Positions 19,549 to 29,030 are shown, counted from the first letter of the stretch. The stretch: DNA of 64,000 bases from Rhodomicrobium vannielii ATCC 17100 (GCF_000166055.1 NC_014664.1:2635501-2699500), one strand, 5' to 3'. The notes: a model not told the origin generated them from the letters alone. Numbers and translations: made by a program.

Positions 19549-20241
19549 TTATACTTCAAACCCGACACCAACCTCCGGCACCACCACATTCACTCCCTCG
19601 GCGAGCGCGACGAACTCATCCGCCGTCTGATCGATTATCGGGAACGTGCCGTAGTGGATCGGCACCACCACGTCGAAGTGGAAGAACTTCCGCGCCGCGA
19701 ACGCCGCCTGCTTCGCGCCCATGGTGAAGCGGTCGCCGATGGGCAGGAAGCCAACCTTCGGCGCGTAAAGCTCGTCGATCAGCGCCATGTCGCCGAAAAT
19801 GCCCGTGTCGCCCGCGTGGTAGATCGTCTTGCCGAGGCCCTCGATCACGATGCCGGTCGGGTTGCCGAGATAGACGGCCTGCCCCTTCACGCTGGTTGAC
19901 GACGAGTGGAACGCGTTCACGAAGCTCACCGACACGCTGCCGCCGAGGTCGATCGCGCCGCCGGGATTGCCGACCTCGACCTTCTCCACGCCCTGCGCCG
20001 CGAGGTGCAGCGCCAGCTCGTACACCGCGACGAGCGTCGCGCCGGTCTTCTTGCAGATCGCCACGGCGTCGCCGACGTGGTCGTCATGGCCGTGCGTCAG
20101 CACAACATGCGTCGCGCCCTCCGCCGCCTCGTCCACCGAGCCGGTGAAACTGGGATTGCCCGTCAGGAACGGGTCGATCAGGATGACGTGACTGCCGTTT
20201 TCCGCGCGAACGGCGGAATGTCCGAACCATGTCAGCTTCAA
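19549..20241 (-). CDS. UPF0173-type metal-dependent hydrolase
   Basis: A 230-residue beta-lactamase-fold hydrolase of the UPF0173/YtkL group. Metal ligands are visible: THGHDDHVGD (HxHxDH), HAGDTG and a late VPIHYGTFP. The start is taken as TTG at 20241, encoding MKLTWFGHS, because this is the invariant N-terminus of the family and GGGAG lies upstream. The longer open frame to 20760 only re-reads ruvX on the other strand. The substrate is unknown. It is divergent from ruvX, with about 95 bp between them. Confidence 0.9.
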   Translation of the reverse strand: MKLTWFGHSAVRAENGSHVILIDPFLTGNPSFTGSVDEAAEGATHVVLTHGHDDHVGDAVAICKKTGATLVAVYELALHLAAQGVEKVEVGNPGGAIDLGGSVSVSFVNAFHSSSTSVKGQAVYLGNPTGIVIEGLGKTIYHAGDTGIFGDMALIDELYAPKVGFLPIGDRFTMGAKQAAFAARKFFHFDVVVPIHYGTFPIIDQTADEFVALAEGVNVVVPEVGVGFEV

Positions 20242-20335
20242 TTTGCAAATCTCCCGAAGATGAGCGACGAGTAAAAGCGGTGCCCGCACTATATGAAAAT
20301 GTGGCCCGCCCGCAATTTGTAAAAAACTCCCGCAG

Positions 20336-20815
20336 GTGACTTTAGTGCCCTCCGAACTCGTGCCGCTTCCCGACCTTATATCGAGGCTCAAACGCGACGA
20401 GCGGCTGATGGGCCTCGATGTCGGCACCAAGACAGTGGGGCTTGCGCTCTCGGACGTCATGCGCCAGATCGCAACGCCGTTCGACACCATCCGCCGCACG
20501 AAATTCACGGCCGACGCGGTGAAGCTGCTGGCGCACTGCAAGGCGCAAGGCGTGGGCGGTCTCGTCGTCGGCCTGCCAGTGAACCTCGACGGCACGGAAG
20601 GCCCGCGCGCGCAGTCCACCCGCGCTTTCGTGCGCAGCCTCGGCGCGCTCACCGATATGCCGATGGCGTTCTGGGATGAGCGGCTGTCCACCGCCGCCGC
20701 CGAGCGCGTGCTGCTCGAAGCGGACGCCAGCCGCAAACGCCGCGCCGAAGTCATCGACAAGATGGCCGCCGCCTATATTTTGCAGGGCGCGCTCGACCGC
20801 GTGAATTACGCATGA
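20336..20815 (+). CDS. ruvX: RuvX/YqgF RNase H-fold nuclease
   Basis: A 159-residue member of the YqgF family, described as a putative Holliday junction resolvase and implicated in 16S rRNA processing. The family motifs are [33 protein letters not shown] and [15 protein letters not shown], the last two carrying conserved acidic residues. Start is GTG 20336. GTG 20345 is possible and would drop three residues. The stop overlaps the start of the AEC transporter by four bases (ATGA), the first of several tight couplings in this cluster. Confidence 0.93.
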   Translation: MTLVPSELVPLPDLISRLKRDERLMGLDVGTKTVGLALSDVMRQIATPFDTIRRTKFTADAVKLLAHCKAQGVGGLVVGLPVNLDGTEGPRAQSTRAFVRSLGALTDMPMAFWDERLSTAAAERVLLEADASRKRRAEVIDKMAAAYILQGALDRVNYA

Positions 20816-21738
20816 CGGCGATCCTCGAAGCGCTCGCGCCGCTGTTTCTCATCACGGCGATGGGTTACGGCCTCGCGCAGATACGCTTCGGCGGCGAAGC
20901 GCTGTGGCGCGCGCTCGATCACCTTGTGTTTTATGTGCTGTTTCCGGCGCTGCTCGTGAAGACGCTGATGCGCGCCGACCTCCACAACGTGCCCGCCGCC
21001 GACTATGTCTTCGTCTCGATCGCGTCGGTGTCGATCATGGCGGGAGCGTTGCTCGCGGGCTGGCTCTCATTGGGTCGGCCGATTTCCGGCCCCGCCTTTA
21101 CGAGCTTCCTGCAAGGCGCGATCCGCTTCCAGAGCATCGTGTCGGTTGCCGTTGCGTCGGCGCTGTTCGGCGAGCGCGGGCTGACCTTCGCCGCACTGAC
21201 GGTGGCATCCGTCGTGCCGACGGTGCAGCTTTATTCGGTGCTCGCGCTGTCGGTTTTCGGCGAAGGCGCGGGCGAGATGAACGTCCGCCAGGCCTTGCGC
21301 CGCGTAATGCTGAACCCGCTTTTTCTGGCCTGCGTCGTCGGGCTGATCCTCAACGTGATAGGCGCGCCGGACTTCGCGTTTCAGACGCTGTCGCTTCTCG
21401 GCTCGGCCTCCATCGGCTTGACGCTGCTTTCGGTCGGCGCGGGCTTCAATATGGGCGCGGCGCGAGCTGCGATGAACCTCGTCGCGGCGAGCACGGTTCT
21501 TCGACTGATCCTCATGCCGCTGCTCGTCTTCGGGCTGTCGTGGCTCACGGGGCTGACGGGGATCGCCCGCACCGCCGCCGTGATCGGCGCTGCGGTGCCC
21601 ACAGCCGCCTCCGCCTACACGGCAGCGCGGATCATGGGCGGCGATGCACCGCTGATGGCGCAGATCGTGACCGTGCAGAGCATTGCGTCGATAGCGACGC
21701 TTCCCTTATTCATCTGGCTCGCGCAGAACGCTCCGTAA
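20812..21738 (+). CDS. AEC-family (auxin efflux carrier type) permease
   Basis: A 308-residue integral membrane protein with about ten hydrophobic segments, the ten-TM architecture of AEC transporters. Typical features are the opening [18 protein letters not shown], the central [15 protein letters not shown] and the late [28 protein letters not shown]. Substrates in the family include malate and malonate; nothing here fixes the substrate. Its ATG overlaps the ruvX stop, and plsY starts 35 bp downstream, so these genes are probably one operon. Confidence 0.9.
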   Translation: MTAILEALAPLFLITAMGYGLAQIRFGGEALWRALDHLVFYVLFPALLVKTLMRADLHNVPAADYVFVSIASVSIMAGALLAGWLSLGRPISGPAFTSFLQGAIRFQSIVSVAVASALFGERGLTFAALTVASVVPTVQLYSVLALSVFGEGAGEMNVRQALRRVMLNPLFLACVVGLILNVIGAPDFAFQTLSLLGSASIGLTLLSVGAGFNMGAARAAMNLVAASTVLRLILMPLLVFGLSWLTGLTGIARTAAVIGAAVPTAASAYTAARIMGGDAPLMAQIVTVQSIASIATLPLFIWLAQNAP

Positions 21739-21773
21739 ATCGACTGCGCGTGAAGAAAGGACCAGAAAGAGCA

Positions 21774-22433
21774 ATGGCTCTGAACGAACAAGACCTGTGG
21801 TTTGCCGTGTTTCTCGGCGCGAACATCTGGATTGTCTGGGGCGCGGCCCTCCTCGCAGGCTATCTGTGCGGCTCGATCCCGTTCGGCTACCTGTTCAGCC
21901 GCATGGCGGGGCTCGGCGACATCCGTACCATTGGCTCCGGCAACATCGGTGCGACCAACGTGCTTCGCACCGGCAACAAGGGCCTCGCGGCGGCGACGCT
22001 GATTTTCGACGCGGCGAAAGGCTTCGTGCCGGTTCTCCTCGCGCGCCAATATCTCGGCATGGAAGCGGCGATGGCCGTCGCCGTGGGCGCTTTTCTCGGC
22101 CATCTCTTCCCGGTGTGGCTCGGCTTCAAGGGTGGCAAAGGCGTTGCGACCTATATCGGCGTGATCACTGCGCTCTACTGGCCAGCGGGTGCATTCTTCT
22201 GCGCGCTTTGGCTCATCATCGCCCTTGTGACGCGCTATTCTTCGCTCTCCGCATTGATCGCAGCGGCGGCGACCCCGTTTTTCGTGCTCGCGATGACGTC
22301 GGTGCCGCTTTTTATCTTTCTGCTTGCACTTTCAGCGGTTCTCATTCAACGCCATCATCAGAATATCCGTAAACTGATTGACGGGCATGAATCAAAAATC
22401 GGCCAGAAAGCCGCGCCCGCGAAAGGCGCCTGA
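21774..22433 (+). CDS. plsY: glycerol-3-phosphate acyltransferase PlsY
   Basis: Inner-membrane enzyme that moves the acyl group from acyl-phosphate to glycerol-3-phosphate, the first step of phospholipid synthesis. The 219-residue protein has the three conserved PlsY loops: GSIPFGYLFSR, GSGNIGATNVLRTGNK and GFKGGKGVATY, between hydrophobic helices. The ATG at 21774 is the start because AGAAAGAGC precedes it. The reading frame extends far upstream only as a shadow of the permease gene. Its 3' end overlaps dprA by 47 bp. Confidence 0.96.
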   Translation: MALNEQDLWFAVFLGANIWIVWGAALLAGYLCGSIPFGYLFSRMAGLGDIRTIGSGNIGATNVLRTGNKGLAAATLIFDAAKGFVPVLLARQYLGMEAAMAVAVGAFLGHLFPVWLGFKGGKGVATYIGVITALYWPAGAFFCALWLIIALVTRYSSLSALIAAAATPFFVLAMTSVPLFIFLLALSAVLIQRHHQNIRKLIDGHESKIGQKAAPAKGA

Positions 22434-24000
22434 CGACAAGGCAACCGGGAAGCCCACGCGTTCGCGCGCGGCGTCTTCGGCGTCTGGTGCGGCAGCAACA
22501 TCTGATGAAGCAATCGCGGATGCGAGCGCTCCCGGAATGGCGACACCTGCATTGTCGTCCGCGACGGTTGCGACCGACCGCGCCGGCGAGCCGCACGCAA
22601 AGCCTCGCCGAAAGCGCGCCGCAAAAGCCGAGTCGGCGAAGATCAAGTCGTCTGGCGACACTTCGCCCGGCCGTCGATCCGCAACCGCATCGAAGGAACC
22701 TGATCGCGATCTGGCCTACCCCGACAGGCCGGATACGCGCGACGCCGGGAGCGTTTCGTCGGCGGCAACGGCGGTGTTGCGTGAACCGGGTGCCGACTTC
22801 GACTATTCGCCCGAGCCGCCACGCGCGGGCAAATCATCCGCGTCGACGCCCAGCGCCGAGAAACGCGACCGCCTTCGCCTGATTCGCACGCCGCATATCG
22901 GCACCGTCACCTTCTGGCAGTTGATCGCGCATTTCGGATCGGCGGCTGCGGCCATCGATGCGCTGCCCGAATTCGTCAAGCATGGAAGCCGCGTTTCACC
23001 GAAAAGCGTGCCCTCAATAGGCACCGCCGAGGCCGAGATGGAACGCGCGGCGGCCGCTGGATTGACGCTCGTTGCGGTCGGCGAAGCAGGCTATCCGCCG
23101 CTGCTCGCGGAGATCGAAGCACCGCCGCCCCTCCTCTATATCAAGGGCGACCCGCGCATTTGGCAAAGGCCCGCCTTCGGTATCGTCGGCTCGCGGAACG
23201 CGTCCGGCGCGGGCCTGAAATTCACCGCTGAAATCAGCGCCGAGCTTTCGCGCCTCGGTCTCCTCGTCGTATCTGGACTGGCGCGCGGCATCGACGGCGC
23301 AGCCCATCGGGGCGCGCTGCCGTTCGGCACCTGCGCGGTGCTGCCGGGTGGGCTCGACCGCATCTATCCGCCCGAACATCTGGGGCTCGCCGCCGACATC
23401 GCGCAAAACGGCTTGCTGATCGGGGAATGCCCTCCGGGTTTCGTCGCTCGCGCTCAGGATTTCCCGAGACGCAACCGCATCATCTCCGGGGCTAGCCTCG
23501 GCGTGCTGGTCGTTGAGGCCGCCGAACGATCAGGTTCTCTGATCACGGCGCGTCTCGCGGGTGAGCAGAGCCGCGAAGTCTTCGCCGTGCCCGGCCACCC
23601 GCTCGATACGCGCGCGGCAGGAACGAACCGGCTCATCAAGGAAGGCGCCGTGCTGACGACCTCGGCAGAAGACATCGTGGATGCGCTGAAGGGCAAGCTA
23701 GTCCACTGGGCGCGGTTCGGCGTCGAAGTCCCTCAGCCGCAACGAGCACCCAAGCTTGCTGCGCACGACGACGGCCCCGTCCGCGCTCCGGCAGGTGCGA
23801 AAGGCGGCGACGGGCTCGCCTCGCTGGACGCGACCATCGCAAGCGTCATGCAATTGCTGAGTTTCTCCCCAATTGCCATCGACGACATCTGCCGAATGAC
23901 GGGGAAGCAAACGCGCGAGGTTCACGCCGCGATCATGTCTCTCGACCTGGCGGGGCGCCTTGAGCGACGCGGCTCAAGCCACATCGTTCTGCGAGCTTGA
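22387..24000 (+). CDS. dprA: DNA processing protein DprA with long disordered N-terminal extension
   Basis: DprA loads RecA on incoming single-stranded DNA during natural transformation. The core begins near residue 155 (RLRLIRTPHIGTVTFWQLI, helix-hairpin-helix region). It contains the Rossmann-fold motifs GIVGSRNASGAG, VVSGLARGIDGAAHRGAL and FPRRNRIISGAS, and ends in a winged-helix DprA-C domain (SPIAIDDICRMTGKQTREVHAAIMSL). At 537 residues it is longer than the usual 370-400, because about 150 residues of Lys/Arg/Ser/Ala-rich, probably disordered sequence precede the core. The start is ATG 22387, inside plsY; TTG 22378 is an alternative. The extension could partly be artefact if a later start is used, but no later in-frame ATG is better placed. 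Confidence 0.92.
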   Translation: MNQKSARKPRPRKAPDDKATGKPTRSRAASSASGAAATSDEAIADASAPGMATPALSSATVATDRAGEPHAKPRRKRAAKAESAKIKSSGDTSPGRRSATASKEPDRDLAYPDRPDTRDAGSVSSAATAVLREPGADFDYSPEPPRAGKSSASTPSAEKRDRLRLIRTPHIGTVTFWQLIAHFGSAAAAIDALPEFVKHGSRVSPKSVPSIGTAEAEMERAAAAGLTLVAVGEAGYPPLLAEIEAPPPLLYIKGDPRIWQRPAFGIVGSRNASGAGLKFTAEISAELSRLGLLVVSGLARGIDGAAHRGALPFGTCAVLPGGLDRIYPPEHLGLAADIAQNGLLIGECPPGFVARAQDFPRRNRIISGASLGVLVVEAAERSGSLITARLAGEQSREVFAVPGHPLDTRAAGTNRLIKEGAVLTTSAEDIVDALKGKLVHWARFGVEVPQPQRAPKLAAHDDGPVRAPAGAKGGDGLASLDATIASVMQLLSFSPIAIDDICRMTGKQTREVHAAIMSLDLAGRLERRGSSHIVLRA

Positions 24001-24093
24001 GATGCCTCTCGCGTTCCTTCAAACGCAGACGCCATTTTTCGATGGGCGTCGGCGTTCAAACGAAACCGTCCGAACGCCGGCTCCAGGGGAAGC

Positions 24094-24333
24094 TCAGGCC
24101 TCCTGACAATGAAAGCGAGCCTCTTCTTCCGCCACGGAAATGAGATCCGCGAGCAGCCGGAACTGCGATTTCGCGGCTACGAGGCGCAGCGATGAAAGGA
24201 GCGAGGCGATATATTCAGCCGCTTCGGGAGGCGTCATATCCACCACATCGTCATCATATGTAGCATCGGTTTCCCCGATGCTGCCTTCGGTCATGACGTG
24301 TGCAAGATACAGTTGTTTTCGGCGCGCATTCAT
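24094..24333 (-). CDS. small uncharacterised protein
   Basis: A 79-residue acidic protein starting MNARRKQLYLAHVM, with GAGG about ten bases upstream of the ATG. The reading frame is open to 24417, but the first 28 codons lack a ribosome-binding site. The sequence is alpha-helical, with the conserved-looking block PPEAAEYIASLLSSLRLVAAKSQFRLLADLISVAEEEARF, and has no membrane segment. Convergent with dprA. I do not recognise the family. Confidence 0.55.
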   Translation of the reverse strand: MNARRKQLYLAHVMTEGSIGETDATYDDDVVDMTPPEAAEYIASLLSSLRLVAAKSQFRLLADLISVAEEEARFHCQEA

Positions 24334-24479
24334 GTGACTCAAACCTCGCCAGATCTGGAACTGGTACTCGGGAATGGCAGGATAATTATACGGTTTATCA
24401 ACTATAAGTTGCGCCATATGCGCTTAGCAAGTACGGCCTTTCACTCTCCATCGTTAAAACAGTTTTTCTTCAATGTGGA

Positions 24480-25289
24480 GTGGCAGTTTGGTCACTAGGG
24501 CCGAACTGTGGCATTGAAAAACGCCTCGCGGCATGGATTTGCCCGAGTTGTGAAGTTACCGTCGCGCATCAGCGCGCTTGCTGTTTCGCAACGGGGGATC
24601 TCATTCGCAACGCGACACTCGTTTTCGATCTCGATGGAACAATCGCCGATACAGCGGGCGATCTGATTGAGGCGGCCAATGCCGCACTTGCGGAGCAGGG
24701 CTTTTCCAAGGCGTCTCCGGCGGCCATCCGTCACGGCGTCGGATATGGCGCGAAAGCGATGCTGCGAGCCGCTCTCGACGAGACGCGCGAAGCGGCCGAT
24801 GAGGCCGAACTGGACCATCTCGCGCAGCAGCTCGTCGCCTTCTACGAGCAGCGCATCGCCGTGCAGACGACGCTCTTTCCCGGCTTCCTCGACGCCGCTC
24901 TTGCGCTTCGCAGCCGTGGCGCAAAGCTCGCGCTCTGCACCAACAAGACCGAGCGGCTGATGACACGGCTGCTTTCGGAACTCGGCATCGCTGACCTTTT
25001 CGAGGCCGTGGCCGGGCGCGACACCTTCCCGTTCCACAAGCCGGACCCGCGCCATATTACCCAACTCGTCGCGCAGGCAGGAGGCCGGCTTCCGTTCGCG
25101 GCGATGATCGGGGACAGCGAGGCCGATATCGCAGCCGCACGGGGCGCGGGCATTGCGGCGATTGCCGTCCGCTTCGGTTATGCGGCCGTGCCTGCGGACG
25201 CGCTCGGCGCAGACGCAGTCCTCGACAGTTTTGTCGAGCTTCCAGATCTGGTGGAACGTCTTCTCGGTCGCGTGGCATCCGAAGCTTGA
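24480..25289 (+). CDS. HAD-family phosphatase, phosphoglycolate phosphatase type
   Basis: Haloacid dehalogenase phosphatase with motif I FDLDGTIADTAGDLIEAAN, motif II LCTNKTE, the lysine in FPFHKPDP (motif III) and motif IV MIGDSEADIAAARGAG. The cap domain lies between motifs I and II. The arrangement and wording fit Gph, which removes phosphate from 2-phosphoglycolate made during DNA repair or photorespiration; the substrate is inferred. The frame opens at GTG 24480, but about 42 residues precede the catalytic motif, more than usual. A rare start near 24602 after GGGGGAT would give a normal N-terminus, so the start is uncertain. Confidence 0.85.
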   Translation: MAVWSLGPNCGIEKRLAAWICPSCEVTVAHQRACCFATGDLIRNATLVFDLDGTIADTAGDLIEAANAALAEQGFSKASPAAIRHGVGYGAKAMLRAALDETREAADEAELDHLAQQLVAFYEQRIAVQTTLFPGFLDAALALRSRGAKLALCTNKTERLMTRLLSELGIADLFEAVAGRDTFPFHKPDPRHITQLVAQAGGRLPFAAMIGDSEADIAAARGAGIAAIAVRFGYAAVPADALGADAVLDSFVELPDLVERLLGRVASEA

Positions 25290-25391
25290 GCGGGATCTGC
25301 GCGATTCATGTTGCGCAGCCGGACCTTTTGACAGGAAGCTAGCTTTATAAAAGCAGCTAACCTTTCCCTTGGCCTTAGCAAGGTTTGAGAG

Positions 25392-26406
25392 ATGACAGGA
25401 GTTTGGCAGGAGCTCGCCGACAGCCTGCCCCGGCAGTACGGGATAATATGGATTTGCGCCGCCATCGCGCTCTCGTTTGCGGTTTGCAGCATCTACTCAC
25501 GAAGCTATGGCCGGGACATGCTACGTCAGCCGCCTGGCAGCCGGATCGCGCTGGCAGTGGATGAGGCGTTCGCGCCATCTGAGCGGTTTGCGGGATTTGT
25601 CCATGAAGCGAGCGGCACATCGCTTATCGTCACCGATCTCCCGCTGATGGCCTTTGAGCAGTTCAGCAAACTCGGCAATGCGGCCGAGCGTCTCAAGGCG
25701 CAGGGGGTGAGCGGCATCTCGCAGCATCTGCTGCCTTCGCGTGGCGGCGATTACATCTATTTTCGCGGCGAGCAAACGACGTCGCTCGTAGACTACGCGA
25801 AATACATCCTCATTTTCCGCGATGCCGGCGCGACCGGCATGGTGACGGCAAACATTCCGGTCGCGGCGCTCTCGTCGGGCGTCGTGACGGAGCCTCAGAT
25901 CGAAACAATACTCGCATCGGCGACGATCCGTCCAAAAGGCTGCGGAAGACAAGCCGCTGTTTTCGATGTCGTATAGCGGGCCGTTCGAGGAAGACCTGTC
26001 CCTACTGGGCACCACGAAAGGATACCGTCTCAAAGGGGCTGAAAAGGCGCAGGCCAGCGGAGGTCGCGGGTCGCAGCCGCTGTTTCTCGTGGCGCCATCG
26101 CTCGCTCGCGTGCCGGTTGAGAACCTCGGCGAATTCTCCAGGCGCGCCTTCGACGGCATCGAACAATTTCGCGACAAGCAACTCCTTGAAACGAGCGTAA
26201 TGAAAATTGCCGGGCTCGACGCCGTCGAAGCGATCGGGCGAGGGATAAACGGGGGCACGGGGCGGCCCACGCTGTTGTTTCAGGTCGTCGTCGCGGCGCG
26301 CAAAGGCGGATATTTCCGCCTGCTCGGTATGGCGCCCGAGGATGCGCGCGAGGAGTATTTGCCGGAATTCAGGAAGATGGCGCGCGGTTTCCGGCCGCTC
26401 GACTGA
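25392..26406 (+). pseudogene. uncharacterised membrane-anchored protein with one frameshift
   Basis: The first frame (25392-25976) encodes an N-terminal transmembrane segment (about residues 18-36) and a soluble domain. The second frame (continuing to 26406) encodes the rest, with SMSYSGPFEEDLSLLGTT and a C-terminal VVVAARKGGYFRLLGMAPEDAREEYLPEFRKMARGF. Removing one A from the AAAA run at 25934-25937 joins ATIRPK to AAEDKPLFSM and gives a single protein of about 338 residues. Either the gene is recently inactivated or the base is a sequencing error. No catalytic motif is recognised. Downstream is tRNA-Arg. Confidence 0.7.
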
Positions 26407-26529
26407 CAGCCGGCGCGCCTCGATGTCCGCTTACGCGCGCCGGGGCAAGCACGAAACGCAGCGTTTGCGCCGGCCGCTTCCAATCCGGCGATTTACAGGA
26501 TACGCGAGCGAAGGTAGTGTTGCCGCGCG

Positions 26530-26606
26530 GGTCCCGTAGCTCAACAGGACAGAGCACCTGCCTTCTAAGCAGGGGGTTGGAGGTTCGAGCCCTCCCGGGA
26601 TCGCCA
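26530..26606 (+). tRNA. tRNA-Arg (anticodon TCT)
   Basis: A 77-nt cloverleaf: acceptor GGTCCCG pairs with CGGGATC, the D arm has AGCTCAACAGGACAGAGC, the anticodon stem CTGCC-TTCTAA-GCAG shows TCT, the T arm is GGAGG-TTCGAGC-CCTCC, followed by discriminator G and an encoded CCA. The sequence after it is full of recombinase and toxin fragments, so this tRNA is a likely integration site. Confidence 0.95.
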
Positions 26607-26679
26607 ATTAAATCAATGAGTTAGTGCTTGCGGTGCGGATAATCTCGACATCGGGGTAACACTCAGGGTAACAATTGCA

Positions 26680-26815
26680 CCGTTTCTGCTGGGCGGTTTT
26701 TGGCGGTAACCAGCCGGACGCCCAATGCGAGCGCGTGATCCGCGATGAGCAGGTCGTTCGGCCCGATAGCACGCCCTCGGCCTCAAATTCCGCGCGAAGC
26801 CGTCCATAGCAGCCC
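26680..26815 (-). pseudogene. remnant of a VapC-type PIN-domain toxin
   Basis: On the minus strand one frame reads YGRLRAEFEAEG and, after a one-base loss, another reads GPNDLLIADHALALGVRLVTAK, which together form the C-terminal half of a PIN-domain ribonuclease (VapC/FitB type). The conserved D of NDLLIADHALA is present. The N-terminal half with the first catalytic aspartate is missing, and the fragment abuts a recombinase fragment at about 26,815. It cannot make an active toxin. Confidence 0.6.
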
Positions 26816-26826
26816 CCTCGCGAGAC

Positions 26827-26976
26827 GTGACGCGCATCGACCAGCTTGCGCACTCCGTAAAAGATCTAAAAAGTATCGTGCTTGAACTACGCGAGAAGGG
26901 CGTCGCTCTCCCCGCGACTGAACAGCCAATCGATACGTCGACCGAGGCCGGCAAGGACACCGCCGACGCGGCCTAA
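26827..26976 (+). pseudogene. fragment of a serine recombinase (resolvase/invertase)
   Basis: About 49 codons encode RIDQLAHSVKDLKSIVLELREKG and ALPATEQPIDTSTEAGK, the middle of the catalytic domain of Hin/Tn3-type serine recombinases. The catalytic serine region upstream and the DNA-binding domain downstream are absent. It overlaps the start of the toxin remnant's junction. This is a scar of a lost integrative element next to the tRNA. Confidence 0.65.
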
Positions 26977-26980
26977 GCGC

Positions 26981-27412
26981 CTAAGCCAGCCGCCGCAGGG
27001 CGAAGCTCTTGCCACCGTCCATGGACGACAGGTGTCCGAGGCGAGCGAGCGCATTGGAAGCGACGCGTCTCTCGATCTGCTTGCCCGGTGCGAAGGTGCG
27101 GGCGATGTCTTCGGCGCTTAGCGGGCCGGTCGCCGCTTCCAGCACCCTCATCACATCGACGGTTTCGGCAAGTTCATCGCCGGTGGGGAACTTCCGCTTC
27201 ATCTCGCGAAGATCGTCTTCCAAAAACAGCGAACCTTGCCCCGGCTGCATTCTCGGCTTCTCTGGCACGCCGCCGCTCATCCTCAAGCCGCGCCTTCTCG
27301 GCATCCGAGCCGAAGCGAGGGATTACGACCCCATCGCCGCCATGTCCCACGAGACGCGCGACTGCATTATTCGTGCTGGCGGAGGACACGTGAGACTGTA
27401 ACCATATCAGGG
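26981..27412 (-). pseudogene. frameshifted remnant of an unrecognised protein, winged-helix-like C-terminus
   Basis: Two minus-strand frames together read ARLVGHGGDGVVIPRFGS, then ARLEDERRRAREAENA, and, after a one-base shift near 27,250, GQGSLFLEDDLREMKRKF, ending with EDIARTFAPGKQIERRVASNALARLGHL. The end resembles a small winged-helix domain. I do not recognise the family. The upstream part of the gene is lost, so this is a 3' fragment; the last 107 codons are open and could still be translated from ATG 27304. Confidence 0.4.
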
Positions 27413-27461
27413 ATAAGCGGCGGCATCGCGTCTCATATTGGAAAACCCATCTGGTTAGGTT

Positions 27462-27695
27462 ATGTTCATGGTGACGATCCATCGCGCTTTTGGGTTCCGC
27501 GTTGTCATTTATCCCGGCGATCATGAACCGGCGCATGTTCACGTGACCAAAGGTGGTGGTATGGCCGTCATCAATCTTGTCGGACCCGATGGGAAACCGG
27601 ACCTAGTGAGAACCGAAAAATTGAAGACGAAAGAGATTCGGGACGTGATGAGGGTGGTAGCCGAAAAACCGCGAAGTGTTTTTGGCGCGGTGTAG
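27462..27695 (+). CDS. DUF4160 domain protein
   Basis: A 77-residue protein with the DUF4160 pattern: VTIHRAFGFRVVIYPGDHEPAHVHV, then an AVINLVGPDGKP strand. These proteins occur in pairs with DUF2442 proteins in accessory DNA and are suspected to act as toxin-antitoxin-like modules; this is not proven. Alternative start ATG 27468. The expected DUF2442 partner follows immediately but is broken. Confidence 0.75.
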   Translation: MFMVTIHRAFGFRVVIYPGDHEPAHVHVTKGGGMAVINLVGPDGKPDLVRTEKLKTKEIRDVMRVVAEKPRSVFGAV

Positions 27696-27785
27696 TGAAA
27701 TTCATGGTTGACCTGCGTCGGGCGATTGGGTAGCAACGCGGTTTGGATGCATCCATTTGCATACGGTAAGCCGCAGACGGCTTCA

Positions 27786-28106
27786 AAATCGCTCAAGCGG
27801 TTCGCGCCGACTCGAACTCTTGAATGAACCGCCGACGATCTTGCCGAAGTCGAAATCATAGGCCCAGGGTTCGGCTTGCACTGGGAAGCTCTTGACGTCG
27901 ATCATTCTGTTTCGAGCCTTGTTTCTGGCATTTTCGGAACCGCCGCCTTCATGGCAAGAAAGGCTGGCGCGACAAGATCGGATGCGAAAGCAGCAGCGGC
28001 GCGAAAGAACGGCGCGAAGGGCGGGCGCCCCCGGAAAGAGGCTCTCGACACGTTCTTGCTCAAGCCAACCTCTCAGAAGAAGCGGCGGTGGAAATTTATC
28101 CGATAA
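27786..28106 (+). pseudogene. degraded DUF2442 partner gene
   Basis: The frame TADDLAEVEIIGPGFGLHW, then EALDVDHSVSSLVSGIFGTAAFMARKAG and AKAAAARKNGAKGGRPRK, is the C-terminal two thirds of the DUF2442 family that accompanies DUF4160. A TGA stop interrupts the same frame just before TADDL, and the N-terminal strand region upstream is scattered over frames. A short ORF from TTG 27876 could still be translated (76 residues). So only one member of the pair looks intact. Confidence 0.6.
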
Positions 28107-29030
28107 GCCCTTCTTTCAGGGCGCCCGCTCTCGGCAGTCATTTCGTTCCGAAAAAAGAGAGGCCCGCAGCGGAGCGGCCCTTCTGACGAGCTATTACCTC
28201 AGGTTTGCGGGCCTCCAGCTCGCGCTCAGCGCACAAACCTTCTCCGGACGTGTCCGAAACAAAGCGTGAAGGTGGAGCATGATTTCGTCATGCCACGCCG
28301 TTCGGCGGGCGAACTACAGAAATATATAACTATCAGTTAATAACTCTGTGTATTGATCTTCTGACGAACTAATAGACATCGAATGAAAAAATTTGCGACA
28401 TTTATGATGTTATCGTCATCCGAGCGATTTGTGTTCACTCTTGATATCAATTCTGGATTGATACGGAATTATATTCCGAGGCAATTTCGCATTTAGGATA
28501 CGGATCGTCAGCCTACGGCGGAACGACACGGGGCGGACACGCCACTATGCCCGCCCCGTCCCCGCTACCACCCGTCCGGCATGCGGACCCAGACAAGCGA
28601 AGGCTACCCGGAAGTCATCTCGCCTGATACGCGCGAGATACACCAAATATGCCGAAGGCCGGTGTTGGCCCCGCGATGGCCACTTGCCCATCCGGGAGGC
28701 GGACGCAATGCACAGCATGCTCCCAACGCGCGGCCTCGATCGCCTGACGCACGGCGCGTCTCGATCTCGCGCTCAACGTCTTGGGAGCGGAACAGAAGCG
28801 TTTTGACGCGAGCAATCACAGCCACGTCGCCACCGCTTTCGGCGACAGACAAGGTGTCGTCCACATATTAGCGTGCGCGGGAGATCAAAATCGAAATCGA
28901 CCGGATTTCAGCAATGGACAGGGGCATTGCGAATTGGCCTTTCCGCTTGAGTAGAAAGTATGGATATGCCTATTTTATATCAAAGCGGCCTCGTATCAAT
29001 ATAAAATATCCAAGTACGGAAGAAATACGC
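28107..29030. other. gene-poor stretch with two inverted repeats
   Basis: No convincing gene. It contains a 10-bp inverted repeat GAGGCCCGCA / TGCGGGCCTC (28159-28168 and 28206-28215) enclosing 37 bp, an AT-rich segment at about 28,310-28,500, and a perfect 9-bp stem ACGGGGCGG / CCGCCCCGT at 28528-28559. A minus-strand ORF at 28615-28815 (66 residues, with HAVHCVRLPDGQVAIAGPTP) looks protein-like but has no clear start or relatives. Confidence 0.4.

Noticed and set aside
20904-21773. upstream extension of the plsY reading frame
   Set aside because: This part is a shifted-frame shadow of the AEC permease gene; plsY starts at 21,774.
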